This document shows, in pieces, positions 37,393 through 49,930 of a stretch of 64,000 nucleotides of DNA. The stretch lies in assembly GCA_035578905.1 (NCBI GenBank), contig JAQJVL010000083.1, positions 1 through 64,000 on the forward strand. Reading direction: 5' to 3'. Source of the stretch: Stictocephala bisonia. Taxonomy: Eukaryota > Arthropoda > Insecta > Hemiptera > Membracidae. Position numbers and translations under genes: made by a program. The number at the start of each line of letters is the position of its first letter. Within the stretch, counting starts at the first letter, position 1. Under the pieces are notes generated by a model. That model saw only the letters and a list, made by a program, of their open reading frames with translations, ran no database searches and was not told the DNA's origin.

Positions 37393-37787
37393 ACGAGCCA
37401 AGAAAGGATCCACATTTAAAAAAAAATACAGGTACCTGACTGTCATGAGGCAAGTCAGTACATTTATACATTAATTGTGCCTAGTATTTTTCCTGACACT
37501 ACTGTATTCAGATTTTTTCTGTTGATGCTTGTAACGCATTGTAGTGCCGAGTGGGCCTGTTTTATTTTGTTTGTTCAAGTATTTAGTTGGTACTTATATG
37601 TTCTTTCTCCGAAGTAAGTAGGTAAAAATATGTTTGACAAATAAACATATTGTTTGGTAACATATTAATTTTATTTGTAAGAATAGATAATTTACAAAAT
37701 CATATCATGAAAGAAAAAACACAATAAAATAACTAAAAACAAATACTCCAACACATTTCACGAAAAGCTATGGTTAAAAATAAATAA
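37393..37787. other. AT-rich non-coding stretch
   Basis: Nothing supported. Confidence 0.55.
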
Positions 37788-37952
37788 TACAGTACAAGAG
37801 AACGTCACACAACACAAATATACTACGATACAAGCACAAATTACAGAAATATATCAAATACGAGCATAAAATGCACAATTATACTACAGTACAAGTACAC
37901 ACAATACAAATATACTACAATACAAGTACAAAATGCACAAATACTATGCATA
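37788..37952 (+). mobile_element. Foldback element arm, copy 3 (partial)
   Basis: ACAGTACAAGAGAACGTCAC, then ACAACACAAATATACTACGA and further CACAAATATACTACAGTACA sub-repeats match the arms of the elements at 12822 and 19935. The hairpin core and second arm are missing. Confidence 0.75.
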
Positions 37953-38545
37953 AAATAAAATAAATAAATTATATACATAATAAATTAAATTGATCCAAAC
38001 CCAACCTACTACTGTTTATGTTTCTGATGACAATCATTCTATTACTCAGTCGTTATTAAGAAGTACATGATTAAAAAAATAATAAATAATAAAAGTCTAT
38101 TCTTCTGCAGACATAAGCAACTAACTAGTTTATGTTGAAAACTAAGAGTAGGGAAGAAATCTATTATAAAAATAAATAATAAAGTTACAATAAAAATACT
38201 CTATTCCTCATATTAAAAGTAATTATGTCTTTAAAAAAACACTTCAAAATAATTTTTGCTGTTTAAATGTATTATATTCTAATTTTAACAATAACACATA
38301 TTCACTTTATATGACGTAAAAGAATTATTTTGAAGTGAACAGTCATTCCTTAAAAGAAAAAAGAATGTAAATGTGGAATTGTTTCAATAAAAGAATAGTT
38401 TATACGATAAGATATATCGTATAAGCTATTACGATATTGGGGAAGTATTGAAAACCACGATTTTTATATTTTACACAAGTAAAAGACAAACCTATAAACC
38501 AATAAGAAAAATTGTTACATTTACTAGTTGTTTTACCGAATTATT
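37953..38545. other. AT-rich non-coding stretch
   Basis: Nothing supported. If the open frame at 38546-38674 is a first exon, this stretch would be intron. Confidence 0.5.
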
Positions 38546-38674
38546 TTATTTAACATTCTTCAGTGCAGTTCTGTAACTACAACCCACCATTAGTTTCCCT
38601 GGCGGACACGCCATCGTCCCATTAGAAGGTATAGCCAAGGTATGAGCCACCGTCAGGATCGCCACCACTGCCAT
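38546..38674 (-). CDS. Candidate first exon of a secreted protein
   Basis: On the minus strand an ATG (complement of 38672-38674) opens 42 codons. The first residues, MAVVAILTVAHTLA, look like a short signal peptide with a plausible cleavage after Ala, followed by IPSNGTMACPPGKLMVGCSY, which holds a possible N-glycosylation site (N-G-T) and two Cys. An in-frame TAA lies 13 codons upstream of the ATG, so the start is defined. Codons are strongly G/C-ending (GTG GTG GCG ATC CTG ACG) in about 30% GC surroundings. The frame may end at TAA (38546) or at a splice donor in ATG|GTGGGT (after KLM). I do not recognise a family, and no second exon was found at lower coordinates before the satellite. It could be a small secreted peptide, a real first exon or chance. 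Confidence 0.4.
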   Translation of the reverse strand: MAVVAILTVAHTLAIPSNGTMACPPGKLMVGCSYRTALKNVK

Positions 38675-39232
38675 TATGATTGAAAATGTTATTTTTGATA
38701 TCTTGAAAACTTAACAATGAGCTCACACTAATAATACTCTAGCTTACGTCTGGCAAGAGCTAACAGTAATTGTTAATATCTATGTGGATTCTAGTGATTA
38801 CAAAGGAATGCGTTGTTTTGGATTTTAAATTATGATACTGACAATTAAAACCTGTGTGAGGTGATGTGGTACCGTATACACTAGGCGTGTGATGAGGAAG
38901 TTTTAGGTTTATCGCACTCAAACATGCATTAATGGCAGTTACCTTTAGTGTTACTGTTATCTACTAATTATAACTAATGTCTGTATCAAATAGAAGTATG
39001 ACCTTGGACTGATTTTTAAATCACCCATTGAAATATATAAAAATATTTATGTAATAATAATCAATTTAAGTGACTTAAGTACATAACTGTTCTCTTCATC
39101 AGACAGTCCTTTAAAATATATATACATATATATACACTTTTTAATCTATGTGTATTTCATTTAACAGTCCAGAAAACTAAACAAAAATAATTGTAATAAA
39201 AAAAAATTGGGTGTGCGTCGGACCACACGGTG
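38675..39232. other. Non-coding stretch upstream of candidate exon
   Basis: AT-rich. No clear TATA box or initiator can be assigned to the minus-strand candidate at 38674. A TATA-rich dinucleotide run lies at about 39115-39135. Confidence 0.4.
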
Positions 39233-39541
39233 GAAGTTATACTTCTTTGGCCATTCTCATACACCCACTCACGCACACAAACAGACAGGATATATAAATG
39301 AAATATAAGACATTTTTCAATATTATTCAATATATTTATCTTCAATATATTATACGTGACTTCATTATTATATTATACACCTATATTATCATTATCAGTA
39401 ATTTCTTCGATTAAATTTCTTCGATTAACAATCGATTAATCGATAATTCTTAAAAATTTGTTCTTACTTTTCAGCGTGACGCGGTTTCTCGACCAACATC
39501 CCATCCCAAAGTGTCTAACGGGCGCAAAGAAGTATAACTTC
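39233..39541. mobile_element. Segment bounded by perfect 17-bp inverted repeats
   Basis: GAAGTTATACTTCTTTG at 39233-39249 is the exact complement of CAAAGAAGTATAACTTC at 39525-39541, bracketing 309 bp. Next to each arm the DNA is GC-richer (ACCACACGG outside the left arm, GGGCG inside the right arm). The arrangement suggests a small non-autonomous DNA element, though no target-site duplication was identified. A short minus-strand frame inside has no recognisable motif. Confidence 0.45.
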
Positions 39542-42412
39542 AAAAATATTAATAGTAAATGCTGTAAATAAAAAATAGTGCATTTAAGGTACATACTTAA
39601 ATGTGTACAATTTAAAATTGCACAACGAGCATCTATACCTAAAAAAGCATTATAAAAATGAATCGTATAGGCTTTTCAGACATGCCCCACACTAAAAAAA
39701 ATATGCCAGTCTGTTTGATAGATTTTTTAACAATAAATATACTCCACTTCAATAGATATTAAAATTAAATAAACTGCTTGGATAAATCTGATTATAAAAG
39801 AAATTGGCTAAACTTTTGGAACTGGTAGCTCTTACATCTTATCAAGCTGTAATTAATTAAAATTATGAATTCCGAGTGCGTCTGAGTTTCGAATTATTAA
39901 AAAAACCACTAATTGGACAATTTGGAAAAAATTGTTGTATGCAGGTATGAGTAGCTAATGTCCATATTTTACATTAATTAATGTAATTACTCATAAAAAC
40001 TAAATTTAAATATATAAATTATGTATTTGTCTTGAACTTGGAGATAAATTAACAATCAATAAAATAGGCCATAAGTAGTTTAATATTTGGTTTAGGAATT
40101 TGGTAGTAACCAATTTCAAGTTAAAAGAAAATAAACAATAATATTGATAATATGTCTCTGTAACAGGAGAAAAACTATTATTACTAGTAGGTTATATTTT
40201 GTTACTTTAAATTTTGTATGCCAGTACGAAATAAGTGTCTTATGAAAGATATCTTAAAGAATACTAAAATTAAAGTTTCTACTAAGTATGTTCATACTTT
40301 CTAAGAATTGTATGTATAATTCCATTTAAATGTTTATATTTATGTAGTGTGATATTTCAACTCTAATAGTGAAACATTCTATTAACTGGAATTTCTGAAC
40401 AACGAACATTCTAAACGAAGTTTTTGTAGTAAAAAACACTGCTCTTCTTAGGTACTTGAATTAAAATAATAAAAATACATGTTATTGAGGTGAGGCAATA
40501 ATTAGCACACAATTGCGTGATTATTATTGTAAGAAAAACATTAGTCTGTCATTACCAGTTTTAGTTTTAAAACTTACATATTAATGCTAATTTAAGTTTA
40601 TGTTAAAAGATATAAATTGAATAAAAAAAAATCATTGTATGTATGTACAAATGGGGAGATTAGGAGAACATAGTACTCTCTTACACCTAACCATTATTAA
40701 ACATTACAAATGATTATACATTTATAAATAATTAACTGATAAGAATTAATATTGTTATATAGTTATATAACTATGTAGGCAGCTAAATAAAATAAAAAAT
40801 GAGATAAATCTTAATTTGAGGTATTTATCATGTATTTTTTAAATGTTGTTCTTCACTTGTAACAATTACTTCTAAAAAAGGTCATTGTAGTGTATATTCA
40901 GTTATCAATACGACTAATGTTTGTATCTAATTTTGACTAGCATTAGTTTTTTGAAGACAATTTCTAAGAAGAGAGTACACGACGTCAGTGGAATGGCGTA
41001 TGTACACAACTCGTTTATGTACGGCAGAAGGTTACTTGGCCTTAAAATATTGTTTTATTTTTTAGTATTATTCTCTTTCCTTTTATTGTAACGAAGGTAT
41101 CAATTTACTTTTCATATTGTACAAAACTATGTTATTTACTTTGTCAAATACTGTTGTTTACCTCAATTATTATTTAATTTTTTGGAATATTAGTTTCATT
41201 TACCTTTTGTCTTAGTATATTTTTATTTAGTAGGTTTTTGTAAAATCAACAGCGTAAGAGTCGTTAGAAATACATTACTCAGGACTAGAAAGGATAATTT
41301 ATTCAAACTATTTATAATAGAGCAGATTTAAATTCAGATTCTAATCAAATTTAATGTAAAACTACCAAAATCTATCCGAAATATAAACGTTACAAATTAT
41401 ATGAGCCAGTGTTACTTAGAAGGCTGAAAGAATGGAGAGTTTGGCTCTTCATAAGAGCTTTAATTTTGTCTTAGTTGAGTTATCAAATATAACTGTAACA
41501 ATCACCATGACAGAGAGCTGCAATAGATGCTCAATGTTCCAAAGTCAGAAAATAAAAAAAAACTTAAATAATCTGATTTGGGCGAAAAAACACGTATGGA
41601 AAGCAATTTTGGAATATTTTTTATTTATGTTTAACGCTTTATTCATGGTTTAAAAGCATGCTCGTGATTTTCATGTTTTAACATGAATTAATTGTAAATT
41701 TGTAATGAATTCCTGTTTAAAAATGTACATGCCTTGAAACCACGTTGATATACTAGTTGTTACATATATTAAAAGTTAAATCGATTTCCAGCATTGTTTC
41801 GTAAATTTGTTAAAAATATAATTTATTTTCTTTTAGTTTAGTTTTTGATTTATTGAGTAAGGTTTTTGAAAAGTTGCCCCAGTATCCATTTTATCTAAAT
41901 TCGTAAATATAATTGATTTTCTATTTAAATATTGTTTGATACAATGTATCCTTTATTTTTTTTAATGCATGAGAAATACATGTCCTATCAGAATTCTGGA
42001 AAATTTACTTGACTCCAACGCTAAGGGGATGGTTTATGTAGCTCAGTATTTTTAACCATTACAGTTGATTCATCGTGCATAACTCCCTCACATTCTTTTT
42101 CAGAAATGATGCTTTTATTATTTCCCCCTACATGTTCTATGTTAATAATAAAATACATTATAAAATAAACCTTACATGATGCTGTAAATAATAAATATGA
42201 TATAGTTTAGAACAAAAGTATGTATTACAAATAATGTATAGTAAAAAACTAAACAACTGTTGAAATGTATGACTGCTTTTAATTTAATATACTATCTCAA
42301 TTTCCAAAAATATAGACACGATGAAAAGCTAATTATATGCTAATGGAATTGGAAAAATACACTATAAAAAACTTACAATGTTTTTATTGTAATCAATATA
42401 TGTAATCACTAC
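39542..42412. other. AT-rich non-coding stretch
   Basis: About 2.9 kb without supported features. The plus frame starting with ATG at 41432 (73 codons) has no motif and ordinary AT-rich composition, so it is not called. Confidence 0.5.
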
Positions 42413-42478
42413 CGTACGTGTATGGTTGGGTGGGTCAATACAGCATTACGTGTTTGGGTAGGTGGTTCAGTACCCAAC
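42413..42478 (+). repeat. G-rich minisatellite fragment (locus 4)
   Basis: Two units: CGTACGTGTATGGTTGGGTG-GGTCAATACAG and CATTACGTGTTTGGGTAGGT-GGTTCAGTAC. Same family as 10655-11145. Confidence 0.8.
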
Positions 42479-43204
42479 CTTATTGTAAGTTATTACTAGT
42501 TATATATTGCTGTAAATATCATTTTTATATTAAAGTAGAAACAATACTTGGTGTAAAACAAAACGCCGTGTTTCAAGTACTTCCTTCTGGTTGCGTAAGG
42601 TTGGATTGAATTTCCTTGCGATAAACTTGATAAGTAATTTCATAACATAGTCGAAACATTTCGAATTATTTTAATTCAATACTAGTCATGGCTTATAATC
42701 TGAATATAATTAATGTACGATTAGTAAAATAATCTCAAAATAATTATGGATGAGGTAAAATACATTCTATAAAACTGGCATGTCCTTGAAATTAATTAAA
42801 TTAATTTATAACGATTTTTAAATAATTTACTCACATGTAAATTAACTGAAAATATAACCATTATAGTTAGTGATGGTCATGTCGATTGATTAGTTAGTTG
42901 ATTTAGTTGAACTTAGTATCCATTAAACATAAGAAGTATGTAATTTGTAGTTCCAGTAAGCAACCACAACACTAATTACGGTCTACCAATCCCCAGTCGA
43001 ATACACGAAGGACCTGTGACATGCATGTTCCATGTAATAAACGTATACACTAAAATTACTTTACATTATTTCACTTTTACTCAAAATGCATATACGCTTA
43101 TACTTACAAATTTCAACTTTTATAAAAAATGGCAAACTATCAGTAATTACAAAATGGGGAATAACGTAAATAAAGTACGTAAACCGCAATCACATAAATA
43201 GAAA
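42479..43204. other. AT-rich non-coding stretch
   Basis: Nothing supported. Confidence 0.55.
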
Positions 43205-44352
43205 ATAACAAATCAATGCAAGTATAAACAATGCCTTCAGTAACTGCTCGCTCAGTGACAGTATTAGTCCTGGACTGAGTTATTTATTCAATTACGTCAG
43301 CACTTCTTCAACACAAACAGTCAACATACCTGTAAATATAATTGTTGTTAGTATAAACAATGCCTTCAGTAACTGCTCGCTCAGTGACAGTAATACTCCT
43401 GGACTGAGTTATTTATTCAATTACGTCAGCACTTCTTCAACACAAACAGTCAACATACCTAAATATAATTATAGTTAGTATAAACAATGCCTTCAGTAAC
43501 TGCTCGCTCAGTGACAGTAATAGTTCTGGGCTGAGTTATTTATTTAATTACGTCAGCACTTCTTCAACACAAACAGTCAACATACCTGTAAATATAATTG
43601 TAGTTAGTATAAACAATTCCTTCAGTAACTGCTCGCTCGGTGACAGTAATAGTTCTGGGCTGAGTTATTTATTCAATTACGTCAGTACTTCTTCAACACA
43701 GTCAATATACCTGTAAATATAATTGTAGTTAGTATGAACAATGCCTTCAGTAACTGCTCGCTCAGTGACAGTAATAGTTCTGGGCTGAGTTATTTATTCA
43801 ATTACGTCAGTACTTCTTCAACACAAACAGTCAATATACCTGTAAATATAATTATAGTTAGTATAAAAAATTCCTTCAGTAACTGCTCGCTTGGTGACAG
43901 TAATAGTTCTGGGCTGAGTTATTTATTCAATTACGTCAGCACTTTTCAACACAAACAGTTGGATACCTGTAAATATAATTGTAGTTAGTATGAACAATGC
44001 CTTTAGTAACTGCTCGCTCAGTGACAGTAATAGTCCTGGGCTGAGTTATTTATTCAATTACGTCAGTACTTCTTGAACACTAACAGTAAACATACCTGTA
44101 AATATAATTATAGTTGGTACAAACAATTCCTGCAGTAACTGCTCGCTCAGTGACAGTAATAGTCCTGGACTGAGTTATTTATTCAATTTCGTCAGCACTT
44201 CTTCAACACAAATAGTCAAAACACCTGTAAATATAATTGTAGTTAGTATAAACAATGCCTGCAGTAACTGCTCGTTCAGTGACAGCAATAATCCTGGACT
44301 GAGTTATTTATTCAATTACGTCAGCACTTCTTCAGCGCTTATAGTCAAAACA
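43205..44352 (+). repeat. 129-bp satellite array, about 9 copies
   Basis: GCCTTCAGTAACTGCTCGCT recurs at about 43233, 43362 and 43489 onward, a period of 127-129 bp. Each unit contains CAGTGACAGTAATAGT, CTGAGTTATTTATTCAATTA, an ATTACGTCAGCAC block and AACACAAACAGTCAACATAC. Most units keep TTACGTCA, a cAMP-response-element-like octamer. An 84-codon frame across two units is a repeat artefact. Confidence 0.95.
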
Positions 44353-44875
44353 CCATTTACGTTTGTCTCCCCTACTCCAATTTGGAAGATTATTTTACAT
44401 AGGTGATCAATCCTTGTATTGGCCTACTTATATGTTGTATTATGTCTTTATTTACTTAATACTGTATTAGAGAACATTTTATTTACCAGAACAAAAAGAA
44501 CACATTAGTAAAAAGTGATTTCTTTGTGATATTAATTATTGAGCAACACTTTGTACCTAAACATTTATAATGCTTCTATAAAATCGATTTCTACAAAGAA
44601 CAAGATCAAGTTAAAAGGCGGTAGTAGTATTAATCTAAATATAAACTTTAAAATGTCTTAGCCAGTAGTCTTATAATGGTATCCAACGTTAACTTATCTC
44701 AAAGACACACAGACTTGTTAAAATAACAGTTTACAATAGTGAAAAACTGTCACATAAAGTGGATATATATGATATGTTAAAAATATAACCTGAGTCATCA
44801 GTGAATAAGTTGATGTTGAATTGGATTTATAGATTTTTATTTATAGATTAACTTCATGTGGGTTAATAACAATGC
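44353..44875. other. AT-rich non-coding stretch
   Basis: Nothing supported. Confidence 0.55.
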
Positions 44876-45035
44876 ATATATACTATACCACTCACCCATA
44901 CACGTACACTGGTATAAACCCACTCACCCGCCCATACACGTACACTGGTATAAACCCACTCACCCGAAAATACACGTACAGTGGTATTAACTCACCCATC
45001 CACCCATACACGTTCAATGGTACTTCATGCACCTA
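44876..45035 (-). repeat. G-rich minisatellite, minus orientation (locus 5)
   Basis: Four units of about 38 bp, CACTCACCCGCCCATACACG then TACACTGGTATAAACC. This is the complement of the 32-bp family unit with small length changes. Confidence 0.85.
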
Positions 45036-47030
45036 AAATACCCTACTAAGATCTATTTATAATTGTGGAAACTAACAGGGAACTGTGGCTAATTGGGGAT
45101 GAATTTAACTGAAATTTCAGCCATTGTTACAAATTAATCTAAAAAATAATCATAATCAGTTTTTTATTGCTTTAAACTTTAAAATTTAAATTAATTTAAA
45201 TAAAAATAAACAATAAATAGCTCCATATGTTTATGAACCTGATAATCTAACAAAAATCTGTACCTACTTTTGAAATAACTCATATTTAGCTAGACATTAA
45301 TAGAATTTTAATAAGACTATTTATTTCAGTAATTAATAAAAATTATAAATTTATTATAATACATTTAATGTAATATAGCTCAAAATTAATTTAGAAATAT
45401 TTTCTGAACATCTATTCAATGGCAAATATATTCCACCAATGAAAAGACCAAGTAAGGCGCAACCATACGCTGGTCCACTAAATTCCGGTTTACTAAATCA
45501 CAATAGGCTGTAGTGCTGGTCAGTGATTACTACATTAAAGCATCTGGTGTAATTAAAGTCTTTTCAACAATTAATATGGAAAAAGGACTTACTCTCTACC
45601 CAGAAATGAAGCAAGCTGTTTTATTGTGTGAACAGTTTTTCAGTAAATTTAAGCATTAAAAATGTTTGTAACATCCAGAATCAACAAAATATATCTATAC
45701 CAGTGAACTATAATCGATAATCGAGTAATTACTAGAAGATTTACAGAAAAATTGTTATTTAAAAGTCATTAAAAGAATAATTGGGTAAGACCAGCTTTAT
45801 CATACCTTAATTCTTCAATATTTCAAACGCTTATTAAACAGTTGCCATTTTTCTATTCTCCTTTTATTGATAATTTAACAAGAACAATAATTTCCTTATC
45901 TGAATAATTTATTTACTTTAGTTTAATGCTGTGAAAACAGTTTTAACATAAAAGAAAATTATTAGTGGGGTTTCCATCTTATTTTCATTTCATTATGTGA
46001 GAATATTCTTGGAGAATCCAGTTCTGCATAATAAAAGCAAATTGAAAAGGAGTATTGCAGTGGACAATTTTCACCAACTCACTTCCGTAATGTGATTATT
46101 ATGCATTCAACGTTCACATTCTATGATAATGTTTAGTTGTAAATATTCCTTTCACTACAATTTGTATCTATAATTTTATACTGTTTTAGTGTTTAATAAA
46201 CAATTACAGTATTTTATAGTAGACCTGAAAAAAACTATTTTATTGGCTATAAAACGAAATTAACCCATTGTATTTTTAAAATTTGATTGTTTATAAAGTA
46301 ATATTGATTAGATATAAATAAATGAAACTGAAATTTTAAAAATGTTGAAAAATCATGTCAACAAAATCAATGTTAATTTTTTGTTTAAAATCATAGTGTG
46401 ATATTTGTTTGATATACTGAATGGTTTTTGTCTGTTACGATTTTTTGATGTTTGGAATTTTTTGAATAAATAATCTTAGGTATTGATTTTCCTGTGAAAG
46501 GCAATACAGTTTATTTAAAATCTACACCAATATTTCTTTCTTCTGGTTTTTATTTATACTGTACGAGTTTGTACACATAATACCAACCACTCATTCACGT
46601 ATTTTATGTTCCTGAATTCAGAGTGTTCACCCAACTTGGATACCATTGGGATCTGGGAAGCCACAAGGATTACAGTAAAGTTTAAAAGGGGGGCCTTTCC
46701 TAATTTTAGATTATTTATTATATTGGTTAACTTGAAATAATAATAATATATTAATAACTACCAAAGAATATTAACCCATTAACTCAGCCAACTACGTTAC
46801 ACTCTCCTTAAATGTCCAATATTCCTCACATTCTAAAAATATTGATTTAAAATAATTACATTAAGCAATAAAAATGAATTAATATAATAACATCCATTAA
46901 CACAACAAACAAAATAAATAGTAATAACTAGTTGATCTGTAGTAGAAACAACTGATTCCATTCTACTGGTTCAATATAGACAGGCCTTTTTTATAGCATT
47001 ATTAATTTTATTTTCACGTGTACATATTTT
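45036..47030. other. AT-rich non-coding stretch
   Basis: About 2 kb without supported gene, RNA or repeat. Confidence 0.5.
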
Positions 47031-47585
47031 TTAGTGAGTAATGGGATTTTACATCTAGAAGTGGTTGGTTACGCTGTTCCTGACTTATAAATATTCAGCT
47101 CATGTTTGGTAGAAAAGTGTTCATGAGAGAGAGGTTGATAAACAACTTGGTAGAGCAGAGAGGATAATGGGTGGCGAACCCTCCTGAGGCACCCGGTTCT
47201 TTGTTATACTCCCTAACCTGACAGAAGACACATGCAAGCTCTGATGAAAGATTATAGCAGGACCTTGGCTACTCACAACCGGCCCACTCTACCATGGGTA
47301 AAAGTCGGTTAAAGTTCCGTAATCCCTTAATTCAGCATCCCAGAAAAAGGTGTAAATTGTTGGTCAACACCAGCTAGTCACCAACAATTTAAAAGACAAA
47401 ACAAAGCGGGGATAGAGGGTCCATCCAATTAATCCCCTGGCATGAACCATTCCAGGAGAAACTGTCCTTGATCAGTCGTCACCTTACTGGCGTTGGTCGG
47501 TACAACTATCGGATGGACAGAAAACCAGTCTTGCGATTGGAAAGTGGACGCCAAACGATGAACCTCGTTGTTGTTAGTGAGTAAT
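47031..47585 (+). mobile_element. Retroposon-like insertion with 12-bp target duplication
   Basis: The 12-mer TTAGTGAGTAAT stands at 47031-47042 and again at 47574-47585, exactly flanking 531 bp. The insert is clearly GC-richer than its surroundings and ends in CTCGTTGTTG, a short GTT-type tail, as in insect SINEs or 5'-truncated LINEs. Inside, AATTGTTGGT and ACCAACAATT form a perfect 10-bp hairpin near 47354-47388. No open frame of useful length exists. A 12-bp target duplication points to target-primed retroposition; the element family is not recognised. The near-perfect duplication suggests a fairly young insertion. Confidence 0.7.
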
Positions 47586-47771
47586 ATTTGTCATATTTTC
47601 TTATAAGGGTGATTTAATTGTGTTAAGCTAGCCTATAAGAGTCTAGAGAGTTGAATCTTGCTCGCTAATCGAAGATGTATTGATCTTTTCGATGTAAGTT
47701 TTTTTACTTAAACATTTTACAATGAAAAAATGTCCGGTCCTATATGACACATACTATTTAATATGCCGTCG
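47586..47771. other. Non-coding spacer
   Basis: Short AT-rich spacer between the retroposon-like insertion and the 43-bp array; nothing supported. Confidence 0.5.
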
Positions 47772-48882
47772 CACATACGTACGATGTAACGCCCCCCCTA
47801 CCCACATTCTCTTTGGCTCCCGTTTTATTTAACATGCCTCCTTCCCACATACTCATTGATCCCCGTACCATGAAACGTTCCTCTTCCCACCTACTCCTTG
47901 ATCCCCGTACGAGGTAACATCCTTCCTTCCCACCTACTCCTTGATCCCCGTACGATGTAACGTCCCTCTTCCCACATACTCCTCTTGATCCCCGTACGAT
48001 GTAACGTCCCTCCTTCCCATATACTCTTTGATCTCCGTACGATGTAACGACCCTCCTTCCAACATACTCCTTGATCCCCGTATGATGTAACGTCCCTCCT
48101 TCCCACATACTCCTTAATCCCCGTACAATGTAACATCCCTTCTTCCCACATTTTCCTTAATCCCCGTATGATGTATCGTCCCTCCTTTCCACCTACTCCT
48201 TGATCCCCGTACGATGTAACACCTCTCCTTCCCATATACTCCTTGATCCCCGTACGATGTAATACCCCTCCTTCCCACCTTTTCCTTGATCCCCGTACAA
48301 TGTAACACCCCTCCTTTCCACCTATTCCTTGATCCCCGTACGATGTAACACCTCTCCTTCCCACATACTCATTGATCCCCGTACGATGTAACACTCCTCC
48401 TTCCCATATACTCCTTGATCCCCGTACGATGTAACATCCCTCCTTCCAACATTTTCCTTAATCCCCGTACGATGTAACGTCCCTTCTTTCCACCTACTCC
48501 TTGATCCCCGTACGATGTGACACCTCTCCTTCCTATATACTGCTTGATCCCTGTACCATGTACCACCCCTCCTTCCCACCTTTTCCTTGATCCTCGTACA
48601 ATGTAACCCCCCTCCTTCCCACCTTTTCCTTGATCCCCGTACAATGTAACACCCCTCCTTTCCACTTACTTCTTGATCCCCGTACGATGTAACATCCCTC
48701 CTTCATCCCCGTACAATGTAACACACCTCCTTTCCACCTACTTCTTGATCCCTGTACGATGTAACGTCCCTCCTTCCCACAACCTTCTTGATCCCCATAC
48801 AATGGCACGATCAATTGTAATGTATGTCAGTCTGAGACCGTCGTGTACCATATGAGGATTGTTATGCTTTGTGTATTAAGGT
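47772..48882 (-). repeat. 43-bp minisatellite array 1 with duplicated flank
   Basis: About 24 units of 43 bp, GTACGATGTAACGTCCCTCC then TTCCCACATACTCCTTGATC-CCC. The period is not a multiple of three, so overlapping minus-strand frames (85-167 residues of RRGVTSYGDQG type) are phase-shifting artefacts. The array ends in a non-repeated flank, TGTATGTCAGTCTGAGACCG through CTTTGTGTATTAAGG (about 48815-48882), also found after the second array at 51009-51071. Confidence 0.93.
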
Positions 48883-49854
48883 TTTTCGGTAATAAAATGA
48901 TCGATAATCAAGGGGCATTATTAAATTGTCTCATTGTCACGTTTAAGTTTGATTGCTAATAATATTTTGTTGGGTAGTGTACGTCTGTTATTTATAGACT
49001 ATTTTAAGTAGTCTCATAGTCCAACTACAGTATAACCCATGTCCTTACTGATGCGAATTCATGTTTTGGTTGAAGAATACTTTTATTAACATATGTTAAT
49101 TATTTTTACTGCAATATTGTTGTATTGAAATGAGCTACTGGCTGTCTATTGTTTGAATATCTGGGTTGAGTACAGTTTTATATCCATTCAAGCTAAATGT
49201 TTTGTAATTCAGTATTATTCTGTTTTCTTTTTTCGCAGAATTTTTTTAATTTTATGACAATTTTGTAAATATAACTAATTCAAATGTAATTATTACTAAA
49301 CTATATATAATTATTAAAACAGAAAAAAAACCTTAAACCACAATGTTTTATTTATAATTATATGTATGTTCTAATGCAACATTGCCTTTCTAAATAACTA
49401 AACAAAATCAAGTGACAATGGAGAAACAATAGGTCAATGTAAAACACGGCCAGATAGTGATAAAGTGACAAGGTCGGCAATTAGGAATGTACAAGGCCGT
49501 TACTTGTCGCCACCTTGTCAGCTTGATACAACACAATGACAGGTTTACAAGGTTCTCGGATATTCAAAAATAAAGTAAAGTAATTCTGTGTTGAATAACA
49601 GTATATTTTTAAGTCAATACTACGACTAAATTATTAGAACATTTAAGTGATATTATCTGATTAAACATATGCTTGGAATCAGATTATCCGTACGTATACA
49701 AGTGATTTGTGTGTGTGTTTTAAGGCTCATAACTGTATGCAAGTTTCATTAAATATTCTTCAAACGTAGGAATGAAGTAAGAGCCTTGGTTACATGTATT
49801 TAGGGGCTGAGTTGAAAAGTGAAACAATAACTAAAAACAATAAAACTGAACGTG
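48883..49854. other. AT-rich non-coding stretch with an inverted repeat
   Basis: No gene. TGACAAGGT and ACCTTGTCA form a 9-bp perfect inverted repeat at about 49466-49522, extended imperfectly inward; it may be a small hairpin or MITE relic. Confidence 0.5.
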
Positions 49855-49930
49855 AACAGTGGTACAGGTGGTTTCGTTGGTCAATACCACTGAACGTTTT
49901 TAGGCGGTTTGGTTGGTCAATACTGTACCA
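49855..49930 (+). repeat. G-rich minisatellite fragment (locus 6)
   Basis: Two diverged units, GTACAGGTGGTTTCGTTGGT-CAATACCACTG and AACGTTTTTAGGCGGTTTGG-TTGGTCAATACTGTA. Same family as 10655-11145. Confidence 0.65.

Noticed and set aside
41432..41653. ATG-initiated 73-codon frame
   Set aside because: AT-rich composition, no motif, no splice or polyadenylation context; length expected by chance in a window of this size.
47758..48855. Overlapping minus-strand frames rich in Gly/Arg/Tyr
   Set aside because: A 43-bp period rotates through all three frames; the same peptide appears in each frame, so it cannot be a selected protein.
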